DNA from: Vagococcus coleopterorum
GTDB lineage: Bacteria > Bacillota > Bacilli > Lactobacillales > Vagococcaceae
Length of the DNA: 64,000 nt
Reading direction: 5' to 3'
NCBI RefSeq assembly: GCF_011303955.1
Contig: NZ_CP049886.1
Span: 1,312,001 to 1,376,000 of the forward strand
This document shows positions 1 to 8,377 of this stretch, in pieces. Every line of letters starts with the position of its first letter. Positions within the stretch are counted from its first letter, which is position 1. The position numbers were made by a program, and so were the translations under genes. The notes beneath the pieces were generated by a model. It saw only the letters and a program-made list of their open reading frames with translations, made no database searches and was not told where the DNA came from.

Positions 1-174
1 ACCTTCTTCATTTGGTAAACCGCCGTAACCAACAGATTTATAATATGGATAGTCCTCAACCATTTTGATACAAGTTTCTGCAGCATCGCCTGCTTTTCCA
101 GAATTTTTCAACTGTTCTGATGCAGCAACGATACCATCATGCGCCATGCGCCATGTTGCAATAATTCCCCACAT
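1..174 (-). CDS. N4-(beta-N-acetylglucosaminyl)-L-asparaginase, N-terminal part (runs off window)
   Basis: Only the first 58 codons are present; the gene continues beyond the window edge. The reading frame begins MWGIIATWRMAHDG and continues through SAGDA-like (KAGDA) and VKSVGYGGLPNE-like (YKSVGYGGLPNEEG) blocks, typical of bacterial glycosylasparaginases of the Ntn-hydrolase isoaspartyl-peptidase/asparaginase superfamily. Such enzymes cleave the GlcNAc-Asn bond and mature by autoproteolysis at a Thr that lies outside the window. The gene is downstream of a lactose/cellobiose-family PTS EIIA, 40 bases away in the same direction, so it probably processes the imported compound. Family recognised by motif only. 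Confidence 0.75.
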   Translation of the reverse strand, partial: MWGIIATWRMAHDGIVAASEQLKNSGKAGDAAETCIKMVEDYPYYKSVGYGGLPNEEG

Positions 175-214
175 AAGTCTTACACTCTCTTTCTATCAAT
201 CCTACAAACAAGTA

Positions 215-532
215 TTATTTTTTCAACTCATTAATTTGTTTTTGCATTCCAATTAACTCTTTGACAAAGAAATCACCGATGATTGCTTTAGTTAAATGAT
301 CTTGAGCATGCACTACGATTGGTGTAATTTGCATTTCTACACCTTGTGCTTCCGCTGTCAAAATTTCAGTTTGGACATGATGCGCTGCTGTTAAATCATC
401 TTTCCCTTCTCGAACTAATTCTGTTGCACGTTCAAATTCGCCTTTTTTAGCTTCTGTTAACGCTTCCATTTGTTTTGAAAAAGCATCACCCGCTTTGGCA
501 ATAATTTGAAATGCCATCATTTGTTGATCCAT
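215..532 (-). CDS. PTS EIIA component, lactose/cellobiose (chitobiose) family
   Basis: A 105-residue, all-helical EIIA of the LacF/ChbA type, normal length for the family. The C-terminal VVHAQDHL block supplies the phosphorylated histidine (H75) and the metal-binding Asp (D78) by analogy with ChbA H89 and D92. It passes phosphate from HPr to a EIIB partner that is not in the window. A good ribosome site (AAGGAGG) precedes the ATG. It is the first gene seen in an operon with the glycosylasparaginase and is divergent from a GntR regulator. A cre-like site and a promoter lie just upstream, so carbon catabolite control is likely. The sugar specificity cannot be read from the sequence. Confidence 0.9.
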   Translation of the reverse strand: MDQQMMAFQIIAKAGDAFSKQMEALTEAKKGEFERATELVREGKDDLTAAHHVQTEILTAEAQGVEMQITPIVVHAQDHLTKAIIGDFFVKELIGMQKQINELKK

Positions 533-553
533 CTTAATTCCTCCTTAATAATT

Positions 554-567
554 CGTAACCGCTTACA
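554..567 (-). promoter_or_regulatory. cre-like CcpA site for the EIIA operon
   Basis: On the minus strand TGTAAGCGGTTACG matches the TGWAANCGNTNWCA consensus at 13 of 14 positions. It lies between the predicted promoter and the EIIA start, where CcpA would act as a roadblock. Confidence 0.6.
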
Positions 568-594
568 CACAGTTTACAACATTTTCTTGATATT

Positions 595-602
595 GTATAT
601 AC
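595..602. promoter_or_regulatory. GTATATAC box, possible GntR half of a divergent operator
   Basis: A perfect 8-bp palindrome at the predicted transcription start of the EIIA operon. An identical box lies exactly 100 bp away at 695-702 in the gntR promoter. Assignment to the adjacent GntR protein is inference. Confidence 0.35.
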
Positions 603-607
603 TTTAT

Positions 608-635
608 TTTATATTTTATTAATATTGTATGTAAA
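608..635 (-). promoter_or_regulatory. promoter of the EIIA/glycosylasparaginase operon
   Basis: Reads TTTACA, 16-bp spacer, TATAAA on the minus strand, about 75 bases upstream of the EIIA start. Confidence 0.5.
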
Positions 636-674
636 ATGATAAACGACATATATAAAAACACTGATATATAAGCC

Positions 675-703
675 TTGTTTATTTATATACAAAGGTATAT
701 ACT
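675..703 (+). promoter_or_regulatory. promoter of gntR-type regulator
   Basis: TTGTTT, 17-bp spacer, TATACT. The -10 overlaps the second GTATATAC box, consistent with autoregulation. Confidence 0.5.
684..702. promoter_or_regulatory. operator candidate: TATATAC-AAAG-GTATATAC
   Basis: Inverted repeat TATATAC/GTATATA with a 4-bp gap, covering the spacer and -10 of the gntR promoter. It includes the second GTATATAC box. Confidence 0.4.
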
Positions 704-722
704 AATAAATATAACTACTTAA

Positions 723-736
723 GGAAAACGATTACA
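723..736 (+). promoter_or_regulatory. cre-like CcpA site upstream of gntR
   Basis: GGAAAACGATTACA matches TGWAANCGNTNWCA at 13 of 14 positions, between the promoter and the TTG start. Confidence 0.55.
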
Positions 737-764
737 TTCTCAAAATTCTGAAAGGAGCACTACC

Positions 765-1490
765 TTGAACAATAAAACTCTTCCTATATATAAGAAGATT
801 GCTGAGGAACTTTTAAAAGATATTAAATCTGGATCATTAGCTGGAGGCGAACGACTTCCAACTGAATATGAGCTGGCTGAAACATTTCAAGTCAGCCGCT
901 TAACGATTCGTAAAGCAATTGACTATTTAATTGCACGAAATGTTTTAATCAAACAAAAAAACCACGGAACTTACGTGGTTGAGCAAAGTAAAATCCAAAG
1001 TGGCGCAATGGGATTAGCTGGCTTTTCAGAAAGTATCCGCAATTTAGGGATGACTCCTACTACCAAATTAATTGAAATGAATGAGATTTATTTGCCAGAA
1101 CAAGATATTGTCGAAAGACTGCAATTAGAAAAAAATGAATCTGTCATCTATATCAAACGCGTTCGCTATGCTAACGATGAACCACTTGTTATCGAGAATT
1201 TACATATCCCTAAAAAATTTTTAGGCGATATCAACTCGATTGATTTTGAAAATGATTCAATTTTTGAAGTTATTGAAAAACAAATTTTAATTGGTTACTC
1301 GCAACAAGAAGTCAGTGCTGAGCTAGTTTCTCGTACCTCATCGGAATTGTTGGAAATTGAACACCGCTCACCTATTTTATTAGTTAACACAACTACCTAC
1401 TCTGTCCAAGGCGGACCAATTTTAATTGATAATTCATACTACCGCTCAGATAAATATATCTTCAAAAATATCTTACAAAGAAATCAATAA
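765..1490 (+). CDS. GntR-family (HutC/UTRA) transcriptional regulator
   Basis: A 241-residue sugar-type GntR repressor. The N-terminal winged helix includes LPTEYELAETFQVSRLTI (about residues 27-46), and the UTRA effector domain occupies roughly residues 85-235. The start is a TTG, chosen because AAAGGAG sits 7 bases upstream and no better ATG exists before the DNA-binding domain. It is divergent from the EIIA/glycosylasparaginase operon and 21 bases upstream of a dipeptidase gene. Paired GTATATAC boxes in both promoters make it the likely local regulator, responding to the phosphorylated sugar brought in by the PTS. That role is inferred. Confidence 0.9.
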   Translation: MNNKTLPIYKKIAEELLKDIKSGSLAGGERLPTEYELAETFQVSRLTIRKAIDYLIARNVLIKQKNHGTYVVEQSKIQSGAMGLAGFSESIRNLGMTPTTKLIEMNEIYLPEQDIVERLQLEKNESVIYIKRVRYANDEPLVIENLHIPKKFLGDINSIDFENDSIFEVIEKQILIGYSQQEVSAELVSRTSSELLEIEHRSPILLVNTTTYSVQGGPILIDNSYYRSDKYIFKNILQRNQ

Positions 1491-1511
1491 ACAAACTCTG
1501 AAGGAGACTAC

Positions 1512-2831
1512 ATGATGAATGAACAACAACAATTAATCAAAGAGGCTGTCTATAATAGAAAAGGTGATTTTTTTACTGGTCTAAAATCTGTCATGCAAAT
1601 CAATAGCGTGAAAGCTAAAGAAGTCGACGGCGCCCCTTTTGGTCAAGGCGCGAAAGATGCTGTTTTAAAAGCTTTAGAGATTGCTAAAAGTATGGGATTT
1701 GAAACAAAAATGGTTAACAACGCTATGGGCTACGCCCAGTGGGGAAATGACAATGAGGATTACATTGGTGTAGTCGGTCATTTAGATGTCGTAACAGAAG
1801 GTACTGGCTGGGATTATGAACCATTTGATTTAACTGAAGACGATGGTATTTTATATGGTCGCGGTGTCCTTGATAATAAAGGTCCTATTATGAGTAACTT
1901 ATACGCTTTATCTGTTTTAAAAGAACTAGGTATTAAGAATAACAAAACAGTTCGAATCGTGTTTGGATCAGATGAGGAAAGTGGATCTGCTGATATTCCA
2001 ATGTACTTAGCTGCTGAAAAAGCTCCCGCTTATGGTTATACACCTGACTGCAAATACCCTGCTGTTTATGGTGAACGCGGAGTTGTCGGTTTTGATATCG
2101 TCACAACCTTCTCTGATAATTCACTATCACAAGTTAAAGAGTTTTCTGGAAACTTTGATCGTAGTAGCGTACCCGACACATTGAAAGTTGAACTTTCAAA
2201 CGGTTCAATCGTTGAACTATCTGGAAAACGTGCTCCTAGTAATGCACCTGAAATGGGTGAAAATGTTATCACTCTATTCGCTCTAAAAGATCAAACAGAA
2301 GAGTTGTTAACTGGTGAACTTCACGAGTACATGAGTTGGTTGGCAACTAGCTTCCATGATAAACATTCAGGTGAAGGTGTTGGAGCTACCTTCTCAGATG
2401 AAGATTCTGGTTCACTTCAGTTAACACCCTATGAATTAAAACTAGAAAATAATCAAGCTATCTTATCAATTTCAATTCGCTACCCTATCTCAGCAACTGA
2501 GGAAGATGTTATTTCTGCGATTACAGAAAACTTATTCCAAAATAGTGAAATTAACGTGACACGTCGAATGGCATCAACTGTTTTCGATAAAACGCATCCA
2601 ATGATTAACATCATGAGTGACATCTATGAAACATGTACTGGTTTAGACGGTACACCCGTTACAACAACTGGAGCTACTTACGCTCGATCAATGCCTAACA
2701 TTATTGCATTTGGACCATCTTTCCCTGGTCAAAAAGGAATTGCGCACAACAAAAACGAATGGATGACTGTAGACGATTTGATGAAAAATATGGAAATCTA
2801 CACCTTGACTCTGGCGGAATTAATTAAATAG
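1512..2831 (+). CDS. pepV: PepV/Sapep-type metal-dependent dipeptidase (M20 family)
   Basis: A 439-residue cytoplasmic M20 metallopeptidase. Metal ligands are visible at H90 and D92 (GHLDVV), D121 (GRGVLDNKGP) and the E155/E156 pair (DEESGSAD), with a late His in GIAHNKNEW. The PDCKYPAVYGERG stretch is characteristic of PepV/Sapep rather than PepT. These enzymes hydrolyse dipeptides and a few tripeptides in peptide catabolism. AAGGAG lies 5 bases before the first ATG and 8 before the second, so either could start. It probably shares a transcript with the GntR regulator and ends at a hairpin terminator. A role in trimming amino acids from imported glycopeptides is possible but unproven. Confidence 0.88.
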   Translation: MMNEQQQLIKEAVYNRKGDFFTGLKSVMQINSVKAKEVDGAPFGQGAKDAVLKALEIAKSMGFETKMVNNAMGYAQWGNDNEDYIGVVGHLDVVTEGTGWDYEPFDLTEDDGILYGRGVLDNKGPIMSNLYALSVLKELGIKNNKTVRIVFGSDEESGSADIPMYLAAEKAPAYGYTPDCKYPAVYGERGVVGFDIVTTFSDNSLSQVKEFSGNFDRSSVPDTLKVELSNGSIVELSGKRAPSNAPEMGENVITLFALKDQTEELLTGELHEYMSWLATSFHDKHSGEGVGATFSDEDSGSLQLTPYELKLENNQAILSISIRYPISATEEDVISAITENLFQNSEINVTRRMASTVFDKTHPMINIMSDIYETCTGLDGTPVTTTGATYARSMPNIIAFGPSFPGQKGIAHNKNEWMTVDDLMKNMEIYTLTLAELIK

Positions 2832-2837
2832 AAAATA

Positions 2838-2874
2838 TAAAAAGCCTATCCATATGAAATGGAAGGCTTTTTAT
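2838..2874 (+). terminator. rho-independent terminator after the dipeptidase gene
   Basis: AAAAGCCT and AGGCTTTT arms with an inner CCAT/ATGG pairing, then a T-rich tract. Confidence 0.75.
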
Positions 2875-2900
2875 ATTTTCAATACCACTTTTCATTTTAA

Positions 2901-2929
2901 TTGTTTTCTCATTATTCTTACGGTATACT
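2901..2929 (+). promoter_or_regulatory. promoter of first CycA-like permease
   Basis: TTGTTT, 17-bp spacer, TATACT, 43 bases upstream of the ATG. Confidence 0.5.
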
Positions 2930-2972
2930 AATAAAATAAGATTTTAGTTTATGTGTAAGAAAGGATGTTTAT

Positions 2973-4307
2973 ATGTCATTAGAACGTGGATTAAGTAATC
3001 GTCATGTCCAACTCATTTCAATCGGAGGAGCTATCGGTACTGGTTTATTCTTAGCATCAGGTAAATCAATTGAATTGGCCGGACCTTCCATTCTATTAGT
3101 TTATTTAATTGTTGGAGCATTTATTTTTTTAATTATGAGAGGCTTAGGAGAGTTACTACTCTCTAATCTAGACTGTCACTCATTCGTAGATTTAGCCAAC
3201 CAATACCTAGGTCAAAGAACAGCCTTTATCACTGGTTGGACGTATTGGTTCTGTTGGATCAGTGTGGCGATGTCAGACTTAACAGCAGTCGGTATTTATA
3301 CTAAATATTGGTTCCCCAATTTAGATCAATGGATTCCTGCCCTAGTCGTTTTAATCGGATTATTGCTACTTAACTTAACATCGGTTAAACTTTTCGGTGA
3401 AATCGAGTTCTGGTTAGCATTAATCAAAATCATTGCCATTGTTGCTTTAATCGCTGTGGGATTATTCATGATTGCTACTCAATTTACAACTGATTTAGGA
3501 ACTGCGTCATTCAGCAACATCTATAAACATGGTGGTTTCTTCCCCAACGGTTTCTCAGGGTTTATCTTAGCTTTCCAATTAGCAGTCTTCTCATTCACAG
3601 GTGTGGAGCTTGTTGGATTAACTGCTGGTGAAACAAAAAATCCTGAAAAAGTGATTCCAAAAGCTATTAATAATATCCCGATTCGAATTCTTTTATTCTA
3701 TATTGGATCGCTAGCTATTATTATGAGTATCCAACCATGGAACACTATTAATCCAGCGGAGAGCCCATTCGTTACAGTTTTCTCAACAATTGGTATTTTA
3801 GGAGCAGCCAGCATTATTAACTTTGTTGTTTTAAGTTCTGCCTTATCAGCCGGTAACAGCGCGCTATTCAGTACTAGCCGTATGCTTTACGGTTTATCTA
3901 GTAACGGTCATGCCGCAAAAGGCTTCAAAGATTTATCAAGCCGCAATACTCCTTCAAAAGCTTTATTCTTTTCAACACTTGTTGTTGGTTCAACAGTTGT
4001 TTTAAACTATTTAATTCCCGAAGGAGCTTTTAGTTTAGTAGCTGGTATCTCGACCGTTTGTTTCTTATATATTTGGGCAATCATTGTTATCTGTCATTTA
4101 AAATACGTTCAACAAACAAAAGAACGTGGTAAATTCAGAATGCCTTTCGCACCCTATTCAAACTATGCTTCTTTAGCATTCTTACTGTTGATTATTGTTA
4201 TCCTGGCAATTTTACCTGATACACGTTTATCACTTATGATTAGCCCCTTATGGTTCATCGGATTATACATTTGGTATCAAGTTAAATACAAAAAAACAGA
4301 AGCCTAA
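2973..4307 (+). CDS. amino acid permease, CycA-like (D-Ser/D-Ala/Gly type), AAT family of APC
   Basis: A 444-residue, 12-helix APC permease. The N-terminal LSNRHVQLISIGGAIGTGLF block carries the substrate-binding GGAIGTG loop of helix 1, and TGWTYWFCWISVAMSDLTAVG in helix 3 closely resembles E. coli CycA. It would bring small neutral amino acids in with protons. AAAGGATG precedes the ATG. The gene faces a paralogue directly downstream; the two share a compact bidirectional terminator whose stem overlaps the stop codon. Exact substrate is not determinable, and other AAT members (SerP, AroP types) are alternatives. Confidence 0.85.
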   Translation: MSLERGLSNRHVQLISIGGAIGTGLFLASGKSIELAGPSILLVYLIVGAFIFLIMRGLGELLLSNLDCHSFVDLANQYLGQRTAFITGWTYWFCWISVAMSDLTAVGIYTKYWFPNLDQWIPALVVLIGLLLLNLTSVKLFGEIEFWLALIKIIAIVALIAVGLFMIATQFTTDLGTASFSNIYKHGGFFPNGFSGFILAFQLAVFSFTGVELVGLTAGETKNPEKVIPKAINNIPIRILLFYIGSLAIIMSIQPWNTINPAESPFVTVFSTIGILGAASIINFVVLSSALSAGNSALFSTSRMLYGLSSNGHAAKGFKDLSSRNTPSKALFFSTLVVGSTVVLNYLIPEGAFSLVAGISTVCFLYIWAIIVICHLKYVQQTKERGKFRMPFAPYSNYASLAFLLLIIVILAILPDTRLSLMISPLWFIGLYIWYQVKYKKTEA

Positions 4308-4323
4308 AGGCTTCTGTTTTTTT
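4290..4323. terminator. bidirectional terminator between convergent permeases
   Basis: CAGAAGCCT and AGGCTTCTG arms with A-runs on one side and T-runs on the other. It overlaps the stop codons of both flanking genes. Confidence 0.85.
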
Positions 4324-5665
4324 ATTCTTTAGGAGGTTCACTCTTCTTATAAAATAGACTATACATAATATTTAAGAAAATAAACCAAACTGGTGAAACA
4401 AACAACGCAACTCTACTTTCTGGCAAGACCCCTAGTAAACAGGCAATCATGATGAAGAATAGAATTGTCAGCCAATTAAGATAAGGCGTAAATGGTAACT
4501 TGAAGTTTGGTCTTTTTTTCGTTTGTTTCACAAATTTCATGTGACAAACAACAATCACTCCCCAGATGACAATAAAGCAAGATGTGGCAATAGATGTTAT
4601 TAACAAAAACACGCCCTCAGGCATGATGTAATTTAAAATAACTGTCGTTGTGATAACTAAAGCAGAAGAATACAAGGCCACAGCCGGTATCTTCTTAGAG
4701 CTTAATTTAGAAAATGATTTAGGGGCATTTTCACTCTCACTTAGTCCATATAGCATTCTGCTCGTACTAAACACTGCACTATTACATGCTGAGATTGCTG
4801 AACTTAGAACCACAAAGTTGACGATGCTAGCTGCACCAGCAATTCCTACAGTCGCAAAGACTGTTACGAAAGGACTTTCACTCGCTACGATTGTATCCCA
4901 CGGTTGAATACTCATGATAACTGTTAATGAACCTAAATAAAATAATAAAATTCTAATCGGAATACTATTAATCGCACTTGGAATAACCTTCAATGGATTA
5001 TCTGTTTCCGCAGCGGTCAAGCCAACTAACTCAACACCAGCAAACGCAAACACTGAAGCTTGTAATCCAAGCATGAACCCTTTAACTCCCGTTGGAAAGA
5101 AACCACCATGGGAATAAATATTTTTCAATGAAGTTGTGCCTGAAGCTGTTTCAAATTTAGTCGCAATCATGTAAACTCCAATCACTATTAAGGCAATAAT
5201 TGCAACAATTTTAATCATCGAAATCCAAAACTCTATTTCACCAAATAACTTTACAGACAACAAGTTTAAAAAGACTAATATTACTAAACAAACTAACGCT
5301 GGTAACCACTGTGGAACCCCAGGCGCCCAATACCTAATATATATCCCAACTGCCGTCAAATCGGTCATAGCTACTGCAATCCAGCAAAACCAATAGGTCC
5401 AACCGGTAATAAAAGCAATCCGTCTTCCTAAATAAACATTCGCAAAATCAACAAAAGAATGTTTGTCGAGATCAGATAGCAACAACTCTCCAAGTGCACG
5501 CATAACAATCAAGATAAAAATACCAATAATTAAATATGCCAATAAAATTGACGGTCCGGCTAACTCAATTGTTTTACCAGATCCTAAGAATAATCCTGTG
5601 CCGATAGCTCCTCCAATTGCAATTAACTGAACGTGACGATTGGTTAACCCTCTTTCAAGTTCCAT
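4322..5665 (-). CDS. amino acid permease, CycA-like, paralogue of the convergent gene
   Basis: A 447-residue AAT/APC permease clearly paralogous to the gene facing it. It shares the LTNRHVQLIAIGGAIGTGLF start, FITGWTYWFCWIAVAMTDLT in helix 3, FAGVELVGLTAAET in helix 6 and SIPIRILLFY. The start is placed at MELERGL because it aligns with MSLERGL of the paralogue and has AAAGGG 7 bases upstream; an ATG 8 codons earlier lacks a site. Two divergent copies side by side suggest an old inverted duplication followed by substrate divergence. Membrane location is certain; substrate is not. Confidence 0.85.
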   Translation of the reverse strand: MELERGLTNRHVQLIAIGGAIGTGLFLGSGKTIELAGPSILLAYLIIGIFILIVMRALGELLLSDLDKHSFVDFANVYLGRRIAFITGWTYWFCWIAVAMTDLTAVGIYIRYWAPGVPQWLPALVCLVILVFLNLLSVKLFGEIEFWISMIKIVAIIALIVIGVYMIATKFETASGTTSLKNIYSHGGFFPTGVKGFMLGLQASVFAFAGVELVGLTAAETDNPLKVIPSAINSIPIRILLFYLGSLTVIMSIQPWDTIVASESPFVTVFATVGIAGAASIVNFVVLSSAISACNSAVFSTSRMLYGLSESENAPKSFSKLSSKKIPAVALYSSALVITTTVILNYIMPEGVFLLITSIATSCFIVIWGVIVVCHMKFVKQTKKRPNFKLPFTPYLNWLTILFFIMIACLLGVLPESRVALFVSPVWFIFLNIMYSLFYKKSEPPKE

Positions 5666-5780
5666 CTCCTCACCCTTTCTTTCATGCAAAAAAGCTTCTG
5701 TGACACCTCAAGTATACTTTAAATTTGTGAAATTAATTAACTTTATTTTTACCGAAAATGATTAAATAACTCACAAATAA

Positions 5781-5811
5781 CAAAAAAAGAAGCCATTTGG
5801 CTTCTTTTTAT
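5781..5811 (-). terminator. terminator of the GNAT gene
   Basis: AAGAAGCCA and TGGCTTCTT arms with a T-run on the minus strand. It overlaps the stop codon. Confidence 0.8.
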
Positions 5812-6131
5812 TGGAATTCAAATGGCATACGACCATAATACGGAATTAAATCCGGCATAATTGATTTCCAAAAACTATAAGATTCTCTTGTCAGAACTTC
5901 GCCGTAAAAATGTGCTCCTGGATACATACTCCGTACGATATCAATAACCGCTGTTCCATTCCCTTGACGTTTAAATTCATCTTCGATTACAATCAAATCA
6001 ATTTTCACGCGATGACCATCAGTTGTGATTAAACGTAGCTCTCCCACTTCTTTTTCCTCTTGTTTTACTGTATAAGTGGTACTTCCTTTTTCGTCATATT
6101 CTTCGATTGTAAATGTTTCAAGTCTGATCAT
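5808..6131 (-). CDS. GNAT-like acetyltransferase, small
   Basis: A 107-residue protein with a GNAT-like core: beta strands around LIVIEDEFKRQGNGTAVIDIV, where RQGNGTA matches the acetyl-CoA pyrophosphate loop (Q/R-x-x-G-x-G/A). It ends soon after the fold (SYSFWKSIMPD), shorter than typical 140-180 residue family members, so it is a minimal domain. AAGGAG is 7 bases before the ATG. It is a single gene with its own terminator between unrelated genes. The substrate is unknown. Confidence 0.65.
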   Translation of the reverse strand: MIRLETFTIEEYDEKGSTTYTVKQEEKEVGELRLITTDGHRVKIDLIVIEDEFKRQGNGTAVIDIVRSMYPGAHFYGEVLTRESYSFWKSIMPDLIPYYGRMPFEFQ

Positions 6132-6210
6132 GATAATCTCCTTAGGCTTAGTTCCTTAATCATACCAAAAATTCGTATCAATAGCACTTTCATTATAAAT
6201 TTTTCATCAA

Positions 6211-6240
6211 ATAAAAAACTACCTAGTCAGGTAGTTTAAA
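6211..6240 (-). terminator. terminator of the YdcF-like gene
   Basis: AAACTACCT and AGGTAGTTT arms around an AGTC loop, overlapping the end of the gene. Confidence 0.75.
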
Positions 6241-7243
6241 AATTGTACCAGCCAACGGCTATCCAAAATAGGCAAATAAGCGCTACTAATACTTTTTGTC
6301 TAGATAAAATACCAATGAACTCTCGCATCATTGCGGTCGGCAAGAAATATAATGCGGTTGGCGAGCCCACACCATCTGCTTTTAAGCCAGCACGACGAGC
6401 ATACATGGCTGCACGGAAGACGTGATAATTGTTCGTTGTAAACATGACTGAATAGTCTTTATCCCCTTCGCGCATCTCAATAATTTTTTTAGAGAATAAC
6501 ATATTTTCATAAGTTGTTTTTGATTGATTTTCTTCAATGATATCGTGTTCAGGTATCCCTTGTGATAATAGATAGCGTTTCATTGCTGCGGCTTCAGAGA
6601 TTGGCTCATCCGGACCTTGCCCACCACTGACAATCATTTTTACACCGTTATTTTTTTTGTAATAACGAATCCCTTTATCTAAACGGCTTCTTAATAGTGG
6701 TGTAACTTCTTCACTACGAATCCCCGCACCTAACACAATGATATAGTTCATGTGCTCTTTGATTGGAACCATTTGATAAAACAAGGAATATAATAAATAA
6801 CATAAAAATAATAAGGTAAATGTTAAATCAATCATCAAAATCGTCATCAATATCACGTTAATATGATGCAGAGCATCGATCCCTCTAAACTGATATAAGA
6901 AAATTGAAACTACTAAAATGAAAATTAAGTTAACACCCATTACTAGGGAAAGTTTCCCTGCCGTACTGCGTCCTTCTTTTGATTCCATGACGCTCGTATT
7001 TTTAATTAACAGCCAAATTGTTCCAATGATAATCAGGCTTCCTCCACCATACGACAAAAGAATTGGCCAGATAATTGAATACTTACCAGTCCACTCTAAA
7101 AATTTGATGATCAACCAACCTAAGCCAATCAATCCTCCTAGACTGACAAAAATAGCCCCGAAGAAGTCTCTTAAATCTTGTCTTAAGCGATAAGCACCAA
7201 ATAAAAGACTAATAGCTCCTACAACAATAACCCAAACATTCAT
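6236..7243 (-). CDS. YdcF/SanA/ElyC-family (DUF218) membrane protein
   Basis: A 335-residue protein with about five hydrophobic segments in the first 160 residues, then a DUF218 domain: YIIVLGAGIRSEEVTPLLRSR, VSGGQGPDEPISEAAAM, IPEHDIIEENQSKTTYENM, ending with another membrane segment. SanA/ElyC relatives affect envelope integrity and lipid-carrier recycling in other bacteria; the biochemical activity is not settled. The start is placed at the ATG two codons into the frame, which has AGGG 7 bases before it. It stands alone, next to a lipid-linked glycosylation pair, so an envelope role fits. Confidence 0.8.
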   Translation of the reverse strand: MNVWVIVVGAISLLFGAYRLRQDLRDFFGAIFVSLGGLIGLGWLIIKFLEWTGKYSIIWPILLSYGGGSLIIIGTIWLLIKNTSVMESKEGRSTAGKLSLVMGVNLIFILVVSIFLYQFRGIDALHHINVILMTILMIDLTFTLLFLCYLLYSLFYQMVPIKEHMNYIIVLGAGIRSEEVTPLLRSRLDKGIRYYKKNNGVKMIVSGGQGPDEPISEAAAMKRYLLSQGIPEHDIIEENQSKTTYENMLFSKKIIEMREGDKDYSVMFTTNNYHVFRAAMYARRAGLKADGVGSPTALYFLPTAMMREFIGILSRQKVLVALICLFWIAVGWYNF

Positions 7244-7417
7244 ACTCAAACCCTATTCTTTCTCCAAAATTTCTTTACTTTTTAATAGTACTAAAACCAG
7301 ATTTTTTTGCAAGTTTAAAGATAAGGTTTTGACCTGCTTTCAACTTTCTAGAATAGACACTTTTCCCCTTTTCATGTATCATTAGCCTATTATGACAGAT
7401 TAGTTAAGGATGATAAA

Positions 7418-8377
7418 ATGAAATTAATTACGATATGTATTCCCATGTATAATGAGAGCGATAATATACTTGCTTTGCATAAAGAACTGACAAAATTAGC
7501 AGACTTCTATGATACACGTTATAAATTTGAATTTTTATTTATAAATGATGGCAGTTTAGATGATTCTTTAGATATTGTTCGTCAGATAGCAAAAGATGAC
7601 AAGCGTATCAATTTTGTCGATTTATCACGAAACTTCGGAAAAGAACTGGCCATGTTAGCTGGTTTTGATCATGCAAAAGGTGATGCCGTTATTACTATGG
7701 ATGCCGATTTGCAACATCCACCAGAAATCATCCCCAGCATGATTACCGAATGGGAAAATGGTTATGATGATGTTTATGGGAAACGCATTGCTCGAAAAGG
7801 AGAATCTTTCTTCAAAAAACTGGGATCAAAAGTATATTATAAAATCTTAGGTATGTTTTCTAAAGTCCCTGTTTTGCCAGCTGTTGGTGATTTTAGATTA
7901 CTTGATCGTAAGTGTGTGAATAGTATTATTCGCTTACGAGAGAGCCAACGGTATACAAAAAGCATGTACATGTGGATTGGTTTTGAAAAGAAAGAAGTTC
8001 AATTCACTTCTAACGAACGTTATTCTGGTAAAACTAAATGGCGCTTAAAACATCTTATTAAACTTGCAGTTAATGGTATGATTTCTGATTCAACGAAACC
8101 TCTTCATTTTTCGTTCTATTCAGGTTTAATCATTTCACTTATTTCCTTCATCTATATGATTTATATTTTTGTTAAAACAATTGTAACTGGTAGTTCTACT
8201 CCTGGTTTTCCAACTTTAACGATTCTCATTTTATTCTTAAGTGGAACACAATTGATTTTCTTAGGTGTGATGGGAGAATATATTGGAAAGATTTATACAG
8301 AAGTTAAAAACCGTCCACCCTATTTAATTCAAGAATACTTTGATCAAATTGAAGACGATTATGAGGACATAACCTAA
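7418..8377 (+). CDS. GtrB/DPM-type glycosyltransferase family 2
   Basis: A 319-residue enzyme with the GT2 fold: ITICIPMYNESDNI, the nucleotide-binding FLFINDGSLDDS, the metal DXD in MDADLQHPPE, and the LSRNFGKE motif typical of polyprenyl-phosphate sugar synthases. Two C-terminal membrane helices (about residues 230-290) anchor it. It most likely makes polyprenyl-phosphate glucose or a related sugar at the inner face. The ATG of gtrA overlaps its stop codon (TAATG), so the two are translationally coupled. The donor sugar and final acceptor (wall polymer, teichoic acid) cannot be read; no third, gtr-specific transferase lies nearby. Confidence 0.9.
   Translation: MKLITICIPMYNESDNILALHKELTKLADFYDTRYKFEFLFINDGSLDDSLDIVRQIAKDDKRINFVDLSRNFGKELAMLAGFDHAKGDAVITMDADLQHPPEIIPSMITEWENGYDDVYGKRIARKGESFFKKLGSKVYYKILGMFSKVPVLPAVGDFRLLDRKCVNSIIRLRESQRYTKSMYMWIGFEKKEVQFTSNERYSGKTKWRLKHLIKLAVNGMISDSTKPLHFSFYSGLIISLISFIYMIYIFVKTIVTGSSTPGFPTLTILILFLSGTQLIFLGVMGEYIGKIYTEVKNRPPYLIQEYFDQIEDDYEDIT

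Noticed and set aside
2066-2272. Minus-strand ORF inside the dipeptidase gene
   Set aside because: Shadow frame of pepV with no ribosome site.
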